In this document: piece after piece, positions 1 to 6,476 of the stretch
Layout: each line of letters starts with the position of its first letter
How positions within the stretch are numbered: position 1 is the stretch's first letter
Origin: an uncultured Porphyromonadaceae bacterium
GTDB lineage: Bacteria; Bacteroidota; Bacteroidia; Bacteroidales; Muribaculaceae
NCBI GenBank assembly: GCA_937892215.1
Contig: CALAVE010000053.1
Span: forward strand, 1-6,664
Direction: 5' to 3'
DNA: 6,664 nt
The notes under the pieces: model-generated
The model's input: only the letters and a program-made list of their open reading frames with translations
Database searches by the model: none
What the model was told of the DNA's origin: nothing
Program-made: the position numbers and the translations under genes

Positions 1-56
1 ATTGCAATTCAAAATCATTGACTATTTAGTGAATATTTTGATGCGGTTGCCGTGGT

Positions 57-500
57 GTGGGACTGGAGTTAACGGGTGATTTTAACCGGATATGGGACAA
101 GTCATGGACTCTCAGTTGGGGTGCTGGCTTACTTATGAAAGTGGGTAATCTCAACGATGTGGTGAATTTCTCTGCTGGGGTGCGCTACACGATGATGTCC
201 TATTATGCGTATTATGATCCATATACTCTGGGCAGTTACATAACCCTACCGGCGAATCTGAAATTCAATACGTTCAAGGTGGGCAGCGGAAAATTCTATA
301 TCGGTGCCGGGTATGAATATGGATTTGGCTTGAAGGACTTAGAGGATACGATGGATTTCAATTTAGGCATCGGAATACTTACACGGCACATCGACTGGTA
401 TCTGTACGCAAAGGATTATTTCAAGTACGGAGACTCAATGAAATGGTACTTTGACGGCCGAAAATGGCGAGCGGGAACGTCGATAGCGTATTATTTCTAA
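57..500 (+). CDS. Beta-barrel-like outer-membrane protein, C-terminal part (probably 5'-truncated or frameshifted)
   Basis: The 147-residue frame is rich in alternating aromatic/glycine strand patterns (for example WTLSWGAGLL, GKFYIGAGYEYGFGL, WYLYAKDYFKYG) and ends in AGTSIAYYF. A terminal aromatic residue is typical of outer-membrane beta-barrels, so it probably sits in the outer membrane. It has no signal peptide. The only in-frame upstream start is the GTG at 57; stops at 27, 30 and 39 block extension in this frame, so the window edge is not the cause of the missing N-terminus. An internal ATG at 135 would give about 121 residues and also lacks a signal peptide. The likeliest reading is the remnant or frameshifted 3' part of a longer barrel gene; a genuine short gene is less likely. 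The family is not recognised beyond 'barrel-like'. A terminator follows directly, which supports a real gene end at 500. Confidence 0.5.
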   Translation: MGLELTGDFNRIWDKSWTLSWGAGLLMKVGNLNDVVNFSAGVRYTMMSYYAYYDPYTLGSYITLPANLKFNTFKVGSGKFYIGAGYEYGFGLKDLEDTMDFNLGIGILTRHIDWYLYAKDYFKYGDSMKWYFDGRKWRAGTSIAYYF

Positions 501-510
501 GATAGATACG

Positions 511-539
511 GGTGAGGGCGATGTGGTTCTCACCTTTTT
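511..539 (+). terminator. Intrinsic terminator after the barrel-like gene
   Basis: GGTGAG at 511-516 pairs perfectly with CTCACC at 529-534, across a 12-base loop that a G-T pair could shorten. It is followed at once by five T residues (535-539). It starts 10 bases after the stop codon and separates the barrel-like gene from the protease operon. Confidence 0.75.
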
Positions 540-648
540 GCGTATTTAACTGTGGTTCTGACTTTTATTTCTGCGAGTTTTATAGGTGTTGATTTATGGC
601 TTTTTGGGTGTTTGTTTTTTTGCTACTGTCATAATTGCGGGTAAGTGA

Positions 649-678
649 TTGGATTATCGGGAAAAAGTTGTATTTTTG
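649..678 (+). promoter_or_regulatory. Bacteroidota-type promoter of the protease operon
   Basis: A -7 element TATTTTTG (671-678) matches TAnnTTTG completely. TTG at 649-651 (ATTG against the TTTG consensus) lies 19 bp upstream, the spacing expected for the Bacteroidota primary sigma factor. Transcription would start near 685, giving a leader of roughly 60 bases before the ATG at 748. The TTG at 649 is in frame with the protease gene and could be mistaken for its start, but here it reads better as part of the -33 box. Confidence 0.65.
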
Positions 679-747
679 TGGGCTGAAGTGAATTATGCCC
701 GAATCGGGTTAAAAACCGAGAAAACTAATTATAATACAAGTAATATT

Positions 748-2514
748 ATGAGACTTAAACTACTATTCACGGCGATGCTGGCTATGGTGTGCTTGGTTGC
801 ACAAGCCGTGCCTGCCAGACCTACGCCGACTGCCATCACGCAGAGTGACGGAAGCACTATCACGGTAACCGCTATTGGTGACGAGTGGCACCACAGCCTC
901 ATCACGCTGGACGGGAAGGCGGTGGAGCTGGGTGAAGACGGAAACGTGTATTACCGCACCCATGATGGTGTTGCCACCATGATGGCACACGAAGCCGGTG
1001 AGCGGAAAGCCAATGAGATGGAATTTGTGGCTCGCCACTCGCTCACGACGGCCGACTTGGCCGCTGAGCGCAAGAGCGTGGAGAACAACAGGGCTAAAGC
1101 GCCCCGCAAGGCCAAGTCGTCGATGCCCACGACCGGCACGCAACGGATTCCGGTAATCGTGATTGAATTCAGCGACAAGGAGTGCTCAAACACAATCGAC
1201 AAGTTCCGCAGCACATACACCAGCGGTTCATCGAGTGTGTATCAGTACTTCTACGACCAGAGCAATGGCAGCTACCAGCCACAGTTCGACGTGTATGGCA
1301 TCTATCCGTTGGATAACGATCGCGCCACCTACGGAGGCAACCTGACCAGCGGCAACCGCAAAGGAAGTGACCAGGGTGTGGCAAGGATGGTTTCGGAGGC
1401 AATCGCCAAGGCCGGTGATGACATCAACTGGGCCAACTACGACAACAACGGCGACGGTTACGCCGACGTGTGCATAGTGGTTTACGCAGGCGTGGGCGAG
1501 GCTCAGGCCTCGGCAACTGTGCCGGAGTCCATTTGGCCCTGTAGGTGGTCGCTATCAAGCGGACAATACTACGGCGACGGCAACGGTGTGGTGACTCGCA
1601 ACGGTGTGAAGATTGACGACTTCGGTGTGTTCAATGAGATTTACGGCAGCCGTGACACAGGAACCACGATGGACGGAATAGGCACTTTCTGCCACGAGTT
1701 CAGCCACTGCCTGGGACTGCCTGACTTCTACGAGACCACTTACAGCAACGGCTACTGGGGCATAGGCAGTTGGAGCCTGATGAACTCCGGTTGCTACAAT
1801 AACAACGGCTACACTCCGGTGGGTTACGGCGGTTACGAAAAGTCGTTCATGGGCTGGGTGACTCTGCAAACTCCACAAGAGAACACCAAGTACACGCTGC
1901 CGGTGTGGAACCAGAAGAGCGCGAGCACCGACATCGCATACAAGATTACCAGCCCAGTTAACAGCAACGAATACTATGTGCTGGAGAACCGCTCTAAGCA
2001 AGGTTGGGACAAGTACATAGCCGACCAGGGACTGATGGTGACCCATGTGTCGTATATCGCAAGCCGCTGGACCGCAAACACCGTGAACAATGAGGAAGTG
2101 CAACTGTTCACGCTGGTTCCGGCCGACGGAATTGAATCGGCCGAAACCGAGTCGGCCGACCTGTTCGGCAACAGCAACCATGAACTGACCGACGACTCCT
2201 CCCCCGCCGCAAAACTCAACCTCACCAGCAATGGAAATGCAACCGGCAACGCGGGCTTCATGGGGCAACCACTGACCGAGATTCAGCGAAACAGCGACAA
2301 GACCGTGACATTCTGGTACATGAGAGACGAGAACGCGCCCCTATTCGGCGACATCAATCTGGATCGCTTGGTGGATGTGACCGACATCGTGTACCTGGCA
2401 AACATCATCCTGACAGAAGACGACACTTACAACGAGTCGTACGACCTGAACAGTGATGGATACGTGGATGTGGCCGACCTGGTGACGCTGGCGAACTTAG
2501 TGTTAAACCAATAA
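748..2514 (+). CDS. Secreted M6-family zinc metalloprotease with C-terminal dockerin module
   Basis: The product is a 588-residue secreted endopeptidase of the M6 (immune inhibitor A-like) group. The ATG at 748 is chosen because a signal peptide starts there: basic MRLK, a hydrophobic core, and an AQA cleavage site near residue 20. The longer frame from TTG 649 would bury it. Residues 24-130 resemble the N-terminal region common in M6 proteins (DGSTITVTAIGDEWHH). The catalytic domain begins near residue 133 (RIPVIVIEF) and has a Ca-binding-like YDNNGDGYAD. Its zinc motif HEFSHCLGLPD gives H316, E317, H320 and D326 (HExxHxxGxxD), and the Met-turn SLMN has M345. A beta-rich region (EYYVLENRSKQGWD, GLMVTHVSY) follows. 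The C-terminus carries two type I dockerin repeats with complete Ca-ligand spacing: D535, N537, D539, D543, D546 and D566, N568, D570, D574, D577. There is no T9SS sorting tail. It is the first gene of an operon with the cohesin-like gene 12 bases downstream. Its substrate is unknown. Confidence 0.92.
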   Translation: MRLKLLFTAMLAMVCLVAQAVPARPTPTAITQSDGSTITVTAIGDEWHHSLITLDGKAVELGEDGNVYYRTHDGVATMMAHEAGERKANEMEFVARHSLTTADLAAERKSVENNRAKAPRKAKSSMPTTGTQRIPVIVIEFSDKECSNTIDKFRSTYTSGSSSVYQYFYDQSNGSYQPQFDVYGIYPLDNDRATYGGNLTSGNRKGSDQGVARMVSEAIAKAGDDINWANYDNNGDGYADVCIVVYAGVGEAQASATVPESIWPCRWSLSSGQYYGDGNGVVTRNGVKIDDFGVFNEIYGSRDTGTTMDGIGTFCHEFSHCLGLPDFYETTYSNGYWGIGSWSLMNSGCYNNNGYTPVGYGGYEKSFMGWVTLQTPQENTKYTLPVWNQKSASTDIAYKITSPVNSNEYYVLENRSKQGWDKYIADQGLMVTHVSYIASRWTANTVNNEEVQLFTLVPADGIESAETESADLFGNSNHELTDDSSPAAKLNLTSNGNATGNAGFMGQPLTEIQRNSDKTVTFWYMRDENAPLFGDINLDRLVDVTDIVYLANIILTEDDTYNESYDLNSDGYVDVADLVTLANLVLNQ

Positions 2515-2526
2515 ACAGAGACAGCT

Positions 2527-3723
2527 ATGAGACCAAGAATAATACTTACGTGTGCCATTCTGATGCTGCTGTCGCTGAATTTAAGAGCAGCCCAAGCAAC
2601 CGACAGCCGCAAAATGTATGTGGAGAGTTTCACCATAAATCCCGGTGAGACAAAGACCTTGGAATTGCGCGGAGTAACCGACTTTGCGCTTGGAGGATTT
2701 CAGGTGAGAGTGAAATTGCCCGAAGGCTTGAGTTTCGCCAAGAGCAAAGCGAAATACGCCAATCTTTACGACTACGAAGATGAGGGAAACGAGATATACC
2801 CGAGTTGGATGATTTTCAACAGAGAAGTGCTCTCGGCCGACGACCCTAACACGCCCCAAGACGACACCGGCGCACTGACCCTGCTCTGCGCCAAGTGGAA
2901 CGGCGAAGGTTCGTACACTCAGGGGACAGACTATTGCTACCTCACATTCTACGTGAAAGCAGATGCCACCTACGATAACTCGCAGAAGATTCTGTTGTAC
3001 AACATGAAACTCTCCAACGAGGAAGGAAGTGAATCTTATCCGCTCAACGACCTCTACGTAGCGACCGATGGAACCGAAAACTATGAGGACGACAATCTGG
3101 CCAAGAAGGTTTGGATTGAGCCGTTCCTAATTGAAGCCGGCGAGAGCAAGATTGTGGACGTGAAAGTGAAGTCGGATATAAGTTTTGCCGGACTTCAGGC
3201 AAACATACTTCTGCCGAGCGAACTGAGTTTCACACCCATCGATGGCACATCGTACATAGCAGCCGCAGAGCCGTTCACAGAGTGGGATTATTTCAATTCC
3301 AACCTGAGGAGCGCTGACCACTTGAGAGTGATTTCACTTTCATATTCTCCCGAAGCCGAGGCCCTATCGGCAGGGACCTACACACTCGGCTCAATCCAAG
3401 TAACGGCCAGCGAGGACGCCTCAGGAGAATGTGCCATAACCTTCACTGACGGAAGTCTTTCGACACCCGACGGCACACGCAACGCAATAGATAACACTGA
3501 GGCTACCGTGACGATTTCCACCCAGACGGCGGTGAGCGACATAACAGTGAGCAACACAACCATAAATATCGTCAACGGTGCAATTATGGTGAGCGATGCC
3601 ACCAGTATTCAGGTTTACACTTTATCCGGCGCGCTTGTGGGTACAACGATTGTAACAAATGTGGAACCGGGCTACTACATAGTGGTTGCCGACGGCATTG
3701 CCCGCAAGGTGGCTGTGAAGTAA
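2527..3723 (+). CDS. Secreted protein with two cohesin-like domains and a T9SS-like sorting tail
   Basis: The protein has 398 residues. A signal peptide (MRPR, hydrophobic core, AQA near residues 22-24) supports the ATG at 2527. Two tandem beta-sandwich domains follow, about residues 27-190 and 195-330. Their first 42 residues align without gaps (KMYVESFTINPGE against KVWIEPFLIEAGE, ending LPEGLSF against LPSELSF) with 15 identities by eye. The pattern (strand, PGE turn, FQV-type strand, LP-x-x-LSF, then an LTFYVKA strand) resembles cohesin-type folds. It lacks a clear clostridial cohesin signature, so 'cohesin-like' is inferred. Residues 335-398 look like a type A T9SS C-terminal domain (NGAIMV, IQVYTLSGALV, PGYYIVVADG, final KVAVK). 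That would direct it through the outer membrane to surface attachment or release. It is co-transcribed with the dockerin-bearing protease, which makes a scaffold or anchor role plausible but unproven. A generic adhesin or carbohydrate-binding role is the alternative. Confidence 0.8.
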   Translation: MRPRIILTCAILMLLSLNLRAAQATDSRKMYVESFTINPGETKTLELRGVTDFALGGFQVRVKLPEGLSFAKSKAKYANLYDYEDEGNEIYPSWMIFNREVLSADDPNTPQDDTGALTLLCAKWNGEGSYTQGTDYCYLTFYVKADATYDNSQKILLYNMKLSNEEGSESYPLNDLYVATDGTENYEDDNLAKKVWIEPFLIEAGESKIVDVKVKSDISFAGLQANILLPSELSFTPIDGTSYIAAAEPFTEWDYFNSNLRSADHLRVISLSYSPEAEALSAGTYTLGSIQVTASEDASGECAITFTDGSLSTPDGTRNAIDNTEATVTISTQTAVSDITVSNTTINIVNGAIMVSDATSIQVYTLSGALVGTTIVTNVEPGYYIVVADGIARKVAVK

Positions 3724-3750
3724 GCGATAAAACACATAAATCCGATATAG

Positions 3751-3780
3751 AGAAAGGCGGCGAAAAGTCGCCTTTCTTTT
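3751..3780 (+). terminator. Intrinsic terminator of the protease operon
   Basis: AGAAAGGCG (3751-3759) pairs perfectly over nine bases with CGCCTTTCT (3769-3777), across a nine-base A-rich loop, and leads into TTTT (3777-3780). It begins 27 bases after the stop of the cohesin-like gene and ends the two-gene operon. Confidence 0.85.
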
Positions 3781-3853
3781 GCTCTATGCCCCACTCCAAA
3801 TCATGTTTTCAGAACAAAGTCGGTACGATTCAGTGCAGATTTTGTTAAAAAGA

Positions 3854-3885
3854 TTTGGTTTTTTGGATTTTTTATGTTAATTTTG
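3854..3885 (+). promoter_or_regulatory. Consensus Bacteroidota promoter for the two-component operon
   Basis: TTTG (3854-3857) is followed after 20 bp by TAATTTTG (3878-3885), a full match to the TTTG / TAnnTTTG pattern with correct spacing. Transcription should begin near 3892, leaving a leader of about 90 bases before the kinase ATG at 3984. It lies downstream of the preceding terminator, so the kinase-regulator pair is a separate transcription unit. Confidence 0.75.
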
Positions 3886-3938
3886 CACCGTAATGTTAAA
3901 AATCTTCTTTACGCTTCATCCGTCATAGGCAGTTACAA

Positions 3939-3951
3939 CATGGACTCCATG
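3939..3951. promoter_or_regulatory. Perfect 13-bp dyad in the kinase leader
   Basis: CATGGA-C-TCCATG is a perfect inverted repeat with a one-base centre, about 50 bases downstream of the predicted transcription start. Its loop is too tight for a good RNA hairpin, so if functional it would more likely be a DNA-binding half-site pair. Chance is quite possible for six-base arms. Confidence 0.25.
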
Positions 3952-3987
3952 GCGGTTAGGCGAAGAGATAAAAGCGTGAAATTATGA
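3940..3987 (+). CDS. Possible 15-codon leader ORF overlapping the kinase start
   Basis: ATG at 3940 opens a short frame encoding MDSMAVRRRDKSVKL. Its TGA (3985-3987) overlaps the kinase ATG (3984-3986) as ATGA, the usual arrangement for translational coupling. The peptide is basic (RRR, two K) and not hydrophobic. A second in-frame ATG lies at 3949. No strong ribosome-binding sequence precedes it. The frame may be accidental; its position across the start codon is the only argument for function. Confidence 0.3.
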   Translation: MDSMAVRRRDKSVKL

Positions 3988-5474
3988 AGAAATCCACTAT
4001 ATGGCTTCTCACTATCCTGATGGCGGTAACGCTACTGGGCCTGTTGTTTGTGCAGATTATGTACATGGAGCGGATGGTGGAGATGCGCAACCAGCAGTTC
4101 GGCGAGATAGTGTCGCGTAGCCTCTACGACGTATCGACCATGCTTGAGCGCGATGAGACCATGCACTTCCTGGATCTGGAATTGGGTGAGACACAGGCAT
4201 CGCTCAGCGCCCCGATGGGCATGAGCAAGTTTGACGTGCAAGGCGGCTCTTTGGCCGACAGCACCGACATGGTTGTGCCCGACAATGTGGCCCAGAGCGT
4301 GGACAACATCCAGGACTTCGGCGGTAACTATCAGAACCGTCAGGAGATTCTGCGCGGGCAGTATCTCTATCAGAAAGAACTACTCAATGAGGTGATTATG
4401 AACATCCTGTCGCAGTCGAGCGACCGCCCCATCCGGGAGCGCGCTGACTCGGCCACAGTTCATCGCTACATAGAGCAAGAGTTGGAGAGCAACGGCCTGA
4501 AGCTGCCGTTTGAATTCGCAATAACCACTCGCGATGAAAGCATTGTGTACGAAAGCAGCGAATACAGCGCCACCACATTCACCGGCGCGTATCGCCAGGC
4601 CCTGTTCCAGAGCGACCCGCTTGTGAGGCGCCACACGCTCAACGTGAAGTTCCCCACCAAGCACAAGTACATCTTCTCGTCGGTGCGGTTCATGATACCG
4701 TCGCTGGCTTTCACACTGATACTGATAATAGTGTTTATCTACACCATTACGCTGGTGTTCAAGCAGAAGCGGCTCACCGACATCAAGAACGACTTTATCA
4801 ACAACATGACGCATGAGTTCAAGACTCCGATTTCCACGATATCGCTGGCTTCGCAGATGCTTAATGACGACTCGGTGACCAAGAGCCCGACCATGCTAAA
4901 GCGCATGGCAGGGATAATCAACGATGAGAGCAACCGCCTGAAATTCCAGGTGGAAAAGGTGCTTCAGATGTCGATGTTCGACCAGAAAAGCGCCACCTTA
5001 AAGTTGCAAGACGTGGACGTAAACTCGGTGATAGCCAGCGTGACTAACACCTACAAGATAAGAGTGGAGAAATTCGGCGGACACATCAGTTATGCCCTCG
5101 ACGCCGAGGACTCGGTGGTGAACGTGGACGAGATGCACTTCACCAACGTGATATTCAACCTGCTGGACAACGCCGTGAAATACCGCCGCGAAGACGTGGA
5201 GCCGGAGCTGTCGATCACCACCCGCAACATAGGCGAAGACTGGCTGGAAATCACCATCAGCGACAACGGGATAGGCATCAAGAAAGATGACCAGAAACGT
5301 ATCTTCGACAAGTTCTACCGCGTCTCCACCGGAAATCGTCACGACGTGAAAGGCTTCGGGCTTGGCCTGGCCTACGTCCACAAGATGATAACGCTGTTCA
5401 ACGGCACCATAAGGGTGGAAAGCGAAGTGAACCAGGGTTCTAAGTTCATAATCACCCTACCCCTCTACAAATAA
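3984..5474 (+). CDS. rprX: Membrane sensor histidine kinase, RprX-like
   Basis: A 496-residue sensor kinase of a two-component system in the inner membrane. Transmembrane helix 1 spans about residues 5-27 and helix 2 about 236-258. Between them lies a periplasmic sensor of about 205 residues, whose distal part has a pattern seen in other Bacteroidota kinases (LPFEFAI at 174-180, LFQSDP at 207-212, KFPTKHKYIF at 222-231). The H-box NMTHEFKTPI gives phospho-acceptor H277 with E278 and P282, so autophosphorylation should be possible. The HATPase domain has the N-box (N392, N396), G1 motif DNGIGI (D427), an F-box-like FDKFYR and G2 motif GFGLGL (457-462). All core catalytic motifs are present. 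There is no HAMP or PAS domain that I can see between helix 2 and the H-box. The regulator gene starts 39 bases downstream. RprX identity is by recognition of sequence and of the rprX-rprY order; the signal sensed is unknown. Confidence 0.9.
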   Translation: MKKSTIWLLTILMAVTLLGLLFVQIMYMERMVEMRNQQFGEIVSRSLYDVSTMLERDETMHFLDLELGETQASLSAPMGMSKFDVQGGSLADSTDMVVPDNVAQSVDNIQDFGGNYQNRQEILRGQYLYQKELLNEVIMNILSQSSDRPIRERADSATVHRYIEQELESNGLKLPFEFAITTRDESIVYESSEYSATTFTGAYRQALFQSDPLVRRHTLNVKFPTKHKYIFSSVRFMIPSLAFTLILIIVFIYTITLVFKQKRLTDIKNDFINNMTHEFKTPISTISLASQMLNDDSVTKSPTMLKRMAGIINDESNRLKFQVEKVLQMSMFDQKSATLKLQDVDVNSVIASVTNTYKIRVEKFGGHISYALDAEDSVVNVDEMHFTNVIFNLLDNAVKYRREDVEPELSITTRNIGEDWLEITISDNGIGIKKDDQKRIFDKFYRVSTGNRHDVKGFGLGLAYVHKMITLFNGTIRVESEVNQGSKFIITLPLYK

Positions 5475-5513
5475 AAAAACGGAACAATAATCAACAAATA
5501 AAACAATACTACT

Positions 5514-6218
5514 ATGGACGAGAAATTAAGAATTCTATTATGCGAGGACGATGAGAACCTGGGCATGATTACGAGAGAGTACCTTGTGGACAAGGGCTAC
5601 GAGGCAGAACTATTCACCGACGGCGAGAGCGGCTACAAGGCATTCCTGAAGGGGCGCTACGACATCTGCCTGCTGGACATCATGATGCCGAAGAAAGACG
5701 GCTTCCAGTTGGCACAGGAGATTCGCACCGTGAACAGCGAGGTGCCCATTATCTTCCTTACCGCCAAGACGCTGAAGGAAGACATACTGGAGGGCTTCAA
5801 GCGCGGAGCCGACGACTACATCACCAAGCCTTACAGCATGGAGGAGCTGGTGTATCGCATTGAGGCCATCATCCGCCGCGTGAAGGGCAAGAAGGGCAAG
5901 GAAATCACCATGTACCAGATTGGCAAGTTCACTTTCGACACCCAGAAGCAAGTGCTTATCTGCGGCAACGTGAACGAGCGTCTCACCACGAAGGAAAGCG
6001 AGCTGCTGACCCTGCTGTGCGCCCACGTGAATGAGATACTGGAGCGCAACTTTGCGCTGAAGAGCATCTGGATTGACGACAACTACTTCAATGCCCGCAG
6101 CATGGACGTGTACATCACCAAGCTGCGCAAGCTCCTGAAGGGCGACCCCAACATTGAAATCAACAATGTTCATGGCCGCGGCTACCGCCTGATTGTGCCG
6201 AACATGGTGCAGGAATAA
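5514..6218 (+). CDS. rprY: OmpR/PhoB-family response regulator, RprY-like
   Basis: A 234-residue cytoplasmic DNA-binding regulator, the expected phosphate acceptor for the kinase encoded just upstream. The receiver domain (about residues 4-122) has the acidic pair D12/D13, phospho-acceptor D55 in LLDIMMPKKDGF, T83 in FLTAK and K105 in ITKPYSM, so it should be a fully active receiver. The winged-helix domain (about 135-231) has RLTTKESELLTLL, ARSMDVYITKLRKLL and the C-terminal hairpin HGRGYRLIV typical of Trans_reg_C. The N-terminal stretch EKLRILLCEDDENLGM and the segment FLTAKTLKEDILEGFK resemble Bacteroides RprY closely. The family was described in Bacteroides fragilis, and a Porphyromonas relative has been linked to oxidative stress. 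Target genes cannot be read from this window. The start ATG follows an A-rich 39-base gap with no Shine-Dalgarno, as is usual in this phylum. Confidence 0.92.
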   Translation: MDEKLRILLCEDDENLGMITREYLVDKGYEAELFTDGESGYKAFLKGRYDICLLDIMMPKKDGFQLAQEIRTVNSEVPIIFLTAKTLKEDILEGFKRGADDYITKPYSMEELVYRIEAIIRRVKGKKGKEITMYQIGKFTFDTQKQVLICGNVNERLTTKESELLTLLCAHVNEILERNFALKSIWIDDNYFNARSMDVYITKLRKLLKGDPNIEINNVHGRGYRLIVPNMVQE

Positions 6219-6244
6219 GCCAGAGCCGTGCCGACGGAATAAGG

Positions 6245-6283
6245 AAAGCGGCGCATCAGAGGGAAACCTCGGTGCGCCGCTTT
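6245..6283 (+). terminator. Large hairpin terminator after the regulator, probably bidirectional
   Basis: AAAGCGGCGCA (6245-6255) pairs perfectly over 11 bases with TGCGCCGCTTT (6273-6283). Inside it GAGG (6259-6262) pairs with CCTC (6267-6270) around a GAAA tetraloop. The T-run is short on the plus strand (TTTATAATGTTT) and broken on the minus strand (TTTCCTTATT). It lies between two convergent genes, with the regulator ending at 6218 and the minus-strand frame ending at 6309, so it probably serves both. Confidence 0.75.
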
Positions 6284-6308
6284 ATAATGTTTAACTCAAT
6301 CTGTGAGT

Positions 6309-6476
6309 TTAGAAGATGTAGCCGACGGAAATCAAGAAGTTGTTGGCTGTGGAAATCTTCATGTCGCATTCATTCCAGCGGATTACCAGATACATCCCGT
6401 CAGATGACAGGAACACTTTCACCGGCTGTGCTCCGTCTGTTTTGCGGTTCTCGATTACCATTAACGATTCTTTCAT
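6309..6476 (-). CDS. 55-codon frame ending like an outer-membrane strand; small gene or frameshifted C-terminus
   Basis: Read leftward from the ATG at 6476-6474, this frame encodes 55 residues starting MKESLMVIENRKTDG, continuing VFLSSDGMYLVIRWNE and ending ANNFLISVGYIF, with TAA at 6311-6309. The final half looks like beta-strands, and the terminal phenylalanine fits a barrel or surface protein end. Codon choice (GTG, CTG, GAC, AAC, TTC, ATC) looks native. GGGGAGGG lies about six bases before the ATG, an unusually good ribosome-binding sequence for this phylum. It overlaps the end of the longer minus-strand frame by 77 bases, in the +1 phase relative to it. Either it is a separate small overlapping gene, or it is the true C-terminus of the upstream gene split by a frameshift near the G-run at about 6485-6493. 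The family is not recognised. Confidence 0.45.
   Translation of the reverse strand: MKESLMVIENRKTDGAQPVKVFLSSDGMYLVIRWNECDMKISTANNFLISVGYIF

Noticed and set aside
1..56. TTGAC / TATTTTG promoter-like bases at 18-40
   Set aside because: The -7 element is one base short of TAnnTTTG and the spacing from TTG is only 13 bases, so it does not fit the pattern matched by the other two promoters.
596..634. 12-codon hydrophobic ORF in the T-rich gap (MAFWVFVFLLLS)
   Set aside because: Short Phe/Leu-rich frames are expected by chance in T-rich DNA. It has no ribosome-binding site and lies upstream of the predicted promoter.
649..747. 33-codon N-terminal extension of the protease from TTG 649
   Set aside because: The extension would place about 33 residues before a clear signal peptide. 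The TTG falls in the -33 box of a good promoter whose predicted transcript starts downstream of it.
1555..2268. 237-codon open frame on the minus strand opposite the protease
   Set aside because: It lies wholly opposite a strongly supported gene with recognised catalytic and dockerin motifs. Its translation has no recognisable domain and fits a codon-bias shadow.
5610..6173. 187-codon open frame on the minus strand opposite the response regulator
   Set aside because: It is antisense to a complete response regulator, its His/Val/Leu-rich composition is typical of shadow frames, and it has no promoter or start signal of its own.
6230..6330. Ten-base direct repeat GCCGACGGAA at 6230-6239 and 6321-6330
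   Set aside because: It is short, one copy lies inside the minus-strand coding frame, and no element or duplication boundary accompanies it. Coincidence is the simpler explanation.
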